Shown here: one piece after another, positions 5,602 through 9,605 of the stretch | Layout of the letters: every line of letters starts with the position of its first letter | How positions within the stretch are numbered: the first letter of the stretch is position 1 | Source of the DNA: Clostridia bacterium | GTDB lineage: Bacteria > Bacillota > Clostridia > Oscillospirales > CAG-382 | DNA: 9,605 bases | Direction of reading: 5' to 3' | Assembly (NCBI GenBank): GCA_017938055.1 | Contig: JAGBCG010000207.1 | Location: 1-9,605 of the forward strand | The notes under the pieces: model-generated | Databases searched by the model: none | Told to the model about the DNA's origin: nothing | The model's input: only the letters and a program-made list of their open reading frames with translations | Made by a program: the position numbers and the translations under genes

Positions 5602-6690
5602 TTATGCCCCCAAAACCTGCTCGTCAAAGGCAAAAAGCGTTTCATTTATTTCAAATATGTCGTAGTTCTCATTTTCAATAAAGTATTCGATAATAATATC
5701 AAACTTACTTGCCTGCGAAAACGCAAACCCGGCACGGCCAAGCAAATCTTTCGCTTCATCCATATTAAGTCTGAGGCTTATTGCAAGGGCAATAACAGTG
5801 GTTTTCTTGGGAATATAATCCTTCTTGCGGATTTTTGAAAACAGCTTACGGTCGATGTTGGCACGCTTGTACACCTCAACATCAGTCATACCTTTTTCAT
5901 CAATTAGTCTCAAAAGCATTTCGGAAAAAGTTTCTACTTTTCTTCCAACAAGATCGGAAAGAGATCTTGTTGGCTTTGGTATGCTTTTTTGAGAAATAGT
6001 CGGAAACGAACAGGTATCATTAAAAGTGTGTTTCGGATGAGTATCAAAGCAAGAATCCTCGTCTATTTCATCATCAAAGTCACATTCTTCATTCAAAAAT
6101 GAAGATTCTCTGTACACGCTTTGAGGAAAAACATCGCGGTCAAATCGACATGCTTTCGGTTTAACCATTCGCTCATCAATGTAGCTTTCAACCGCCGAAA
6201 ACATCTTCTCACTGATGGCAAATGAATCCTTGTCGTATACAACAAGATATACCTGCATTTCGGATTTTTCAAGAAAAGCCTTTATCGCTTTTGTTGCAAT
6301 CTTGAGTGCTTCCACTTTTGGATAGCCATATATACCCGATGAAATTAGAGGAAAGGCAATTGATGACAGTCTTTTCTTTTTAGCGAGAAGCAATGAGTTT
6401 TTGTAGCAGGAGCAAAGTTGCTCTTCCTCGGCATTAGGATTTTCGCCATATATGGGGCCAACTGTATGTATGATATATTTTGCTTTAAGATTAAAGCCTT
6501 TTGTTATTACGGCTTGTCCGATGTCACAAAAACCAATCTTACTGCAAGCTTTTGTAAGTTCAGTTATACCCGCGGCTTTAAATATTGCACCGCAAACTCC
6601 TCCGCCGCAACGAAGCTGTGAGTTGGCAGCATTTACAATAGCATCGCAGGTAAGTGTTGTTATATCATTTCTTATTATGGTAAGTGGCAA
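5602..6690 (-). CDS. Macro domain protein fused to XRE-like C-terminal domain
   Basis: Residues 1 to about 175 form a MacroD-type macro domain: NDITTLTCDAIVNAANSQL with the ADP-ribose Asn pair, a glycine loop GGGVCGAIF (29-37), HTVGPIYG (75-82) and PLISSGIYGYP (114-124). Family members bind ADP-ribose and remove it from acidic residues or from O-acetyl-ADP-ribose. Here the Asp that follows GGGV in MacroD/YmdB is Cys33, so catalysis may differ or be lost. Residues about 180-245 are a polar, acidic, low-order linker. Residues about 250-362 are helical (ETFSEMLLRLIDEKGMTDVE, then KRANIDRKLFSKI), an XRE-like HTH-type domain I know from other Firmicutes macro proteins. The start is TTG at 6690, with AAAGGAG 9 bases upstream overlapping the stop of the preceding HD gene, so translation is probably coupled. 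Whether the C-terminal domain binds DNA, for example the palindromes at 5580 and 2060, is untested. Confidence 0.88.
   Translation of the reverse strand: MPLTIIRNDITTLTCDAIVNAANSQLRCGGGVCGAIFKAAGITELTKACSKIGFCDIGQAVITKGFNLKAKYIIHTVGPIYGENPNAEEEQLCSCYKNSLLLAKKKRLSSIAFPLISSGIYGYPKVEALKIATKAIKAFLEKSEMQVYLVVYDKDSFAISEKMFSAVESYIDERMVKPKACRFDRDVFPQSVYRESSFLNEECDFDDEIDEDSCFDTHPKHTFNDTCSFPTISQKSIPKPTRSLSDLVGRKVETFSEMLLRLIDEKGMTDVEVYKRANIDRKLFSKIRKKDYIPKKTTVIALAISLRLNMDEAKDLLGRAGFAFSQASKFDIIIEYFIENENYDIFEINETLFAFDEQVLGA
5945..5973. repeat. Perfect 11-bp inverted repeat inside the macro gene
   Basis: CCAACAAGATC (5945-5955) and GATCTTGTTGG (5963-5973) are exact inverted repeats around a 7-base loop. 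They lie in codons near residues 240-250, where the linker meets the C-terminal domain. In mRNA this would be a stable hairpin. No T-run follows directly in either direction, so it is not a standard terminator. Confidence 0.7.
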
Positions 6691-6699
6691 TAATTTCAG

Positions 6700-6706
6700 C
6701 TCCTTT
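6700..6706 (-). promoter_or_regulatory. Ribosome binding site supporting the TTG start of the macro gene
   Basis: The minus strand reads AAAGGAG, then 9 bases to TTG 6690. Its first two bases belong to the TAA stop of the upstream HD gene (6705-6707), which indicates translational coupling of the HD and macro proteins. Confidence 0.65.
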
Positions 6707-7673
6707 ACTCATTAATTTCCTTGTCGGAAAGGTAAATAACCGGTCTATCATTAGGATTAGTTTTTATATTACAACAAACTTTAAATCCAAAGTAGTTTTC
6801 AAAGGTACTCACTATATCTCCAATAAACTCTTTTTCAATATTGGAAAGGCAGCACAACGTACTCCAATCTTCCTCATCTACCTGTACATTAAAAGGATCA
6901 AATGGGTCTCTGTCGTCAAACTCGATGGAAATTGCGCCGTTTTTTGTTTTAAAGCAGCTATACCAACTATCATTTTGGTCAGTGGAAACCCTTTCAAACT
7001 CAGTGCTTGCTTCAAAAACAGCCTTTAGTTTATTGTATTCGTCAAAAGGCGAGTGCTTATTTTCAGCAGTATATGATATAGCTTTCAACGCCCCTTGAAA
7101 TATAAAGCTAACCCAACCAATATGTTTTTTGTTCCAGCTATTAGTGGGAAACAATTTACTATAGTTATGATTATCTTTTTTTCTTATGTAAGCTTCTTTT
7201 AGAATGAGCCACTCGTTTTCATATTTTTTTGCTCTGCGTTCGTCCTTTTCGCTTACTGTATCAAGCTTTGTAAGGTCGCGGTTGTGTTCAAGGTCGCATA
7301 GTTTGACAGTAAGAGCAATGTCATTGTTTTTAATTGTATCTATATATTTTTCTCTATTCATTTTCTTTATGACTTCTTCATTTAATCTGTCATCTTTATT
7401 ATATTTAAAGTATGCAGATTCGTCAAAAGTCAAAATTTTTAGTGCTTCTATTACATCCGATGGAAATCCTTCTTTTTGCAGATCTTCAAATGTGATATCA
7501 GTATCCTCTATAACATCATGCAATAAAGCAACAATTGTAGTATTTTCATCTTTCATTTGCTCAGCCAAATGAATGGGATGGAATATGTATGGTAATCCAG
7601 CTTTATCAACTTGGTTTTTGTGTGCTTCATATGCGATTTTCATGGCTTTTTTAGTTAGTGTTGTATATATCAT
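6705..7673 (-). CDS. SpoT-type HD protein with unknown C-terminal extension
   Basis: Residues 1 to about 160 are an HD domain paralogous to the protein at 2081-2506. The metal site is intact: H32, H52-D53 and E56-D57 in LLHDVIEDT, and D127 with H130-N131 in KLCDLEHN. Compared with its paralogue it carries about 20 extra residues between the two halves of the site (around 90-112). Residues about 165-322 match nothing I recognise; they are rich in aromatic and acidic residues (SWNKKHIGWVSF, then EFDDRDPFDPFNVQVDEED) and end in a short alternating strand region. No membrane segment is seen. By family the HD part should hydrolyse (p)ppGpp or a related nucleotide; the extension may sense or bind a partner. 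ATG 7673 is preceded by AAGGGTGGAAAGAAG at slightly long spacing, 41 bases after the upstream phosphoesterase gene, and the gene is coupled to the macro gene downstream. Its codons look more AT-rich than those of the shorter paralogue. Confidence 0.88.
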   Translation of the reverse strand: MIYTTLTKKAMKIAYEAHKNQVDKAGLPYIFHPIHLAEQMKDENTTIVALLHDVIEDTDITFEDLQKEGFPSDVIEALKILTFDESAYFKYNKDDRLNEEVIKKMNREKYIDTIKNNDIALTVKLCDLEHNRDLTKLDTVSEKDERRAKKYENEWLILKEAYIRKKDNHNYSKLFPTNSWNKKHIGWVSFIFQGALKAISYTAENKHSPFDEYNKLKAVFEASTEFERVSTDQNDSWYSCFKTKNGAISIEFDDRDPFDPFNVQVDEEDWSTLCCLSNIEKEFIGDIVSTFENYFGFKVCCNIKTNPNDRPVIYLSDKEINE

Positions 7674-7714
7674 AGCTTCTTCTTTCCACCCTTTTTACTA
7701 CAAACATTTGATAA

Positions 7715-8389
7715 TCATTTATTACAACATATTATATCATAATAAAGTGCATAAAACCTGTCATATATTTTCTTGTCAATATGCCAATGCCCAAAAAACC
7801 ATTTATCAAAAGTCGTCTCGTGCATAACCCACTCCAAGAATCCGCAAAGCTCGGCATCGTGATGGTCTGGGTATGAACAAAGATTACGTACAATTTCGTT
7901 CGGTGCAGTATGTGTAATAATATAATCCACCTTAAAGTCATGTGTTCTAAGATTTTTGCTCGCTTCTTTGTATTCTTCATTGGATGGAAGTTCCTCTTTC
8001 CACCAACTTACATTTTCAAGACGCATATATTTATCAATACTGTAGGCACCGCCCATTACAAAGAAGCTTTTGTTTTCTATTTCGAAAATTTGCCCTCTCA
8101 TAAGATGAAAAATGTTTTTTCGGATTTTATGTATCTTACCGCCATTCCATTCTTCAACCGGGTGAGAATAAATAGCAGGGAAGTTTTCATGGTTTCCGTC
8201 ACAAAAACAAATTGTATAAGGAAGTTTTTCAAGGTCATCAAGAAAAATGTTTTCTTGTTTGTCGTTATGAAACAAAAATCCAAAATCTCCACAAATTATG
8301 AGAGTATCGCCATTTGTCAGGTGATGTTCATTCTGTATTTGCAGTATTCTGTTTTGTTCTCCGTGCGTATCACCTGTTATGTATATCAT
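7715..8389 (-). CDS. Calcineurin-like metallophosphoesterase 1
   Basis: This 224-residue protein has all five metallophosphoesterase motifs: D7-x-H9 in ITGDTHG, D35 in CGDFG, N66-H67 in DGNHEN, H160 in IITHTAP, and H201-x-H203 in FFGHWHID. These bind two metals and hydrolyse phosphomonoesters, diesters or nucleotides; the substrate is unknown. The protein is compact, soluble and without added domains. I chose ATG 8389, since GGCGG lies 6 bases upstream and the domain starts at once with MIYITGDTHG; the open frame to 8593 overlaps the upstream gene and carries no domain. It lies 28 bases after phosphoesterase 2 and 41 bases before the HD gene, so the three are likely one transcript. It shares only the catalytic motifs with its neighbour, so this is not a recent duplication. 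Confidence 0.92.
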   Translation of the reverse strand: MIYITGDTHGEQNRILQIQNEHHLTNGDTLIICGDFGFLFHNDKQENIFLDDLEKLPYTICFCDGNHENFPAIYSHPVEEWNGGKIHKIRKNIFHLMRGQIFEIENKSFFVMGGAYSIDKYMRLENVSWWKEELPSNEEYKEASKNLRTHDFKVDYIITHTAPNEIVRNLCSYPDHHDAELCGFLEWVMHETTFDKWFFGHWHIDKKIYDRFYALYYDIICCNK

Positions 8390-8417
8390 ATAATACCGCC
8401 TTTTTGCGCATAAGCTG

Positions 8418-9134
8418 TTATATCTCCATATATTCGCACAAATAAACGCACTTTTCTTTTGTGCCGTTGTCATAATCTTTCTGATACGATAAATGCAGGT
8501 GTCCGTGAATATGCCATACTGGAGCATAGGTATATATGAATCTGGTAATACCAATAAGCCCTGTATGAGCAGCTTCGTTCTTACTATGCTCAAACATACA
8601 ATCGTGAGTTAACAGCACATCAGCTCTTTTCATATCCTCAAGTTGATATAGGCTTTCATATTGCGTAAAAGAAGGAAATACTCTATCCTTATACCTGAAG
8701 CTACCCTCTACACCTGCAAAGGTAGCCCCCTTATAAGATACAGTACGTCCCGACATTTCCTTAATTCCTTCTCGTTCGTAGAGCTCAAATTCATCGTGGT
8801 TGCCACGAATAGTCAGGATTCTTTCCTTAGGTATCATCTCGACTATTTGTTTTAGATCATAAGGATGTATGTCACCCAGTAACACGCACAAATCATATTC
8901 GGGGACACTGTCCAGAAAGACCGGTAACCTATCTTCAGAGAATGCAAAATGACCGTGAGTATCTGAGATAACAATCAATTTCAAACCGAGTTTTCGAGTC
9001 TGTGCTTGCTTTTTGTTCTCTTTCAAATATTGAGCATATTCATTGTATCGTTCGAGTTCGAACGAGCTGAACTTTTTCGCTTTTTTTATGAATTTATCGT
9101 AGTTAAACTTTTTTTCTTTTTTCCAGAAGAACAT
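8418..9134 (-). CDS. Calcineurin-like metallophosphoesterase 2 with basic N-terminal extension
   Basis: This 238-residue protein has D58-x-H60 in VISDTHGH, D88 in LLGDIH, N112-H113-D114 in RGNHDE, H177 in LLTHD, and H212-x-H214 in HIHGHLHL, the full dimetal site of the family. Unlike phosphoesterase 1, about 50 residues precede the domain: MFFWKKEKKF, a lysine-rich helical stretch and a charged region up to residue 50. This could be a partner- or nucleic-acid-binding segment; it is too charged for a signal peptide. ATG 9134 is chosen because AGGAGGTG stands just ahead at good spacing; the open frame upstream to 9245 overlaps the preceding gene and lacks support. It is probably the first gene of the transcript running through phosphoesterase 1, HD and macro genes. 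YfcE-like phosphodiesterases are the nearest family I would compare, but the substrate is unknown. Confidence 0.92.
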   Translation of the reverse strand: MFFWKKEKKFNYDKFIKKAKKFSSFELERYNEYAQYLKENKKQAQTRKLGLKLIVISDTHGHFAFSEDRLPVFLDSVPEYDLCVLLGDIHPYDLKQIVEMIPKERILTIRGNHDEFELYEREGIKEMSGRTVSYKGATFAGVEGSFRYKDRVFPSFTQYESLYQLEDMKRADVLLTHDCMFEHSKNEAAHTGLIGITRFIYTYAPVWHIHGHLHLSYQKDYDNGTKEKCVYLCEYMEI

Positions 9135-9163
9135 AAAGCACCTCCTCTTTACCAATCTTTTTA

Positions 9164-9184
9164 AAACAAAAAAGTGAAAGTCAA
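9164..9184 (-). promoter_or_regulatory. Possible weak promoter ahead of metallophosphoesterase 2
   Basis: In the 89-base gap 9135-9223 the minus strand has TTGACT (9179-9184), close to a -35 consensus, followed after about 15 bases by an A-rich TAAAAA that is a poor -10. No GTCGC/GCGAC palindrome and no terminator are seen in this gap, so read-through from the upstream frame is equally possible. Confidence 0.3.
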
Positions 9185-9223
9185 TAGAATTTCTTGTTTC
9201 TTTTCTGGCTTTTGAAATTATTT

Positions 9224-9605
9224 TCACACCTTTGTTGCGGTCCAAATCTTTACGGCTCTCTCACACATATCCACTATATAATCTCTTTTTTGCAAAACAT
9301 TGAGCCATACTTGAGGAATTGCTTTTATCCCATACAAAGCACCTGCAAGACCACCGGCAACAGCTCCTACTGTGTCAGTATCATCACCTAAATTTACTGC
9401 TTTCAAAACACATTCTTTATAATCATTTGTTGTCAACAAGCACCACAATGCTGCTTCAAGCGTTGATACAACATAACCGCTCGACGATATATCTTCTCTT
9501 TTTGTAAGAAGAACATCAAAAGCACTTACTAAAACAGGTCTTAAATATTCAGGATCAACAACATCATCAATATAGCCTCTCTTTGCAGCTTCATAAGGTG
9601 ATGCA
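9224..9605 (-). CDS. Partial hybrid frame: carboxyltransferase C-terminus joined to ADP-ribosylglycohydrolase C-terminus
   Basis: The frame is open to the window edge; 126 residues are visible. The first 37 or so (SPYEAAKRGYIDDVVDP, then LRPVLVSAFDVLLTKRE) match the C-terminal signature of biotin-dependent carboxyltransferases such as methylmalonyl-CoA decarboxylase alpha and acyl-CoA carboxylase beta, whose usual ending after TKRE is a KKHGNIPL-type tail. Instead the frame continues with ISSSGYVVSTLEAALWC and LGDDTDTVGAVAGGLAGALYG, an unmistakable ADP-ribosylglycohydrolase C-terminus with its metal-binding D-x-D-T. The N-terminal TDD half of the glycohydrolase is absent in the visible part. 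This is either a real gene fusion, a remnant after recombination, or an assembly chimera at a contig end; I think the last is most likely. The glycohydrolase part fits the neighbourhood and suggests a second such gene at the head of the cluster. Confidence 0.75.
   Translation of the reverse strand, partial: ASPYEAAKRGYIDDVVDPEYLRPVLVSAFDVLLTKREDISSSGYVVSTLEAALWCLLTTNDYKECVLKAVNLGDDTDTVGAVAGGLAGALYGIKAIPQVWLNVLQKRDYIVDMCERAVKIWTATKV

Noticed and set aside
8390..8593. N-terminal extension of metallophosphoesterase 1 to 8593
   Set aside because: It overlaps the 3' end of metallophosphoesterase 2 by about 175 bases, shows no domain, and ATG 8389 has its own GGCGG site right before MIYITGDTHG.
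7715..8593. Plus-strand open frames opposite the minus-strand genes (for example across 7910-8413 and 6684-7028)
   Set aside because: They lie antisense to genes with complete catalytic motifs, their translations are low-complexity and hydrophobic without domains, and they lack good ribosome binding sites.
9135..9245. N-terminal extension of metallophosphoesterase 2 to 9245
   Set aside because: It overlaps the preceding gene's stop, and the strong AGGAGGTG site points to ATG 9134.
1..9605. tRNA, rRNA, CRISPR array, transposase or riboswitch
   Set aside because: Reading both strands I found no cloverleaf, no regularly spaced repeats, no DDE or recombinase motifs, and no gap long enough for a typical riboswitch.

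Overview
The window looks like an accessory region of a low-GC, gut-type Clostridium-class bacterium (Oscillospiraceae/Ruminococcaceae or a relative). The basis is AT-rich coding with Firmicutes-style AGGAGG ribosome binding sites, extended -10 promoters, and protein families I know mainly from such genomes (vWA protein with DRSGSMSGLE, macro domain joined to an XRE-like C-terminal domain, stand-alone SpoT-type HD proteins). No rRNA, tRNA, CRISPR array or intact transposase was seen. The 9605-base length and a hybrid reading frame at the right edge fit a metagenomic contig, but I cannot prove that.

Layout. At the left, one plus-strand gene (5-1126) encodes a protein with an N-terminal winged-helix-like region, resembling replication-relaxation proteins of mobile elements. 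It faces a hairpin terminator (1300-1340). Everything else is on the minus strand. In transcription order (right to left): a partial reading frame joining a carboxyltransferase C-terminus to an ADP-ribosylglycohydrolase C-terminus (9605-9224); two calcineurin-like metallophosphoesterases (9134-8418, 8389-7715); a SpoT-type HD protein with a long unknown C-terminal extension (7673-6705); a macro domain plus HTH-like protein (6690-5602); a full ADP-ribosylglycohydrolase (5524-4727); a zinc-ribbon/TPR-like protein (4723-3986); a small four-cysteine protein (3851-3567); a radical SAM/SPASM enzyme (3547-2537); a minimal SpoT-type HD hydrolase (2506-2081); and a vWA protein with a complete MIDAS (2003-1356).

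How the parts may work together. The window is dense in enzymes that would remove or process ADP-ribose and phosphorylated nucleotides: a macro domain, one and a half ADP-ribosylglycohydrolases, two (p)ppGpp-hydrolase-type HD proteins and two phosphoesterases. No ADP-ribosyltransferase and no alarmone synthetase is visible. I infer an 'eraser' island dealing with ADP-ribosylation or nucleotide stress signals; the target is unknown.

The most distinctive signal is regulatory. The same near-palindrome (TTGTCGC-N7-GCGACCA, 18 of 21 bases identical between copies) occurs twice, just downstream of the HD1 stop and of the macro-HTH stop. Each time it lies 15-16 bases ahead of a TGnTATAAT extended -10 that serves the next gene (vWA or ADP-ribosylglycohydrolase). 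The two promoters therefore look like members of one regulon, with the palindrome centred near -41 where a class II activator, or a repressor, would sit.
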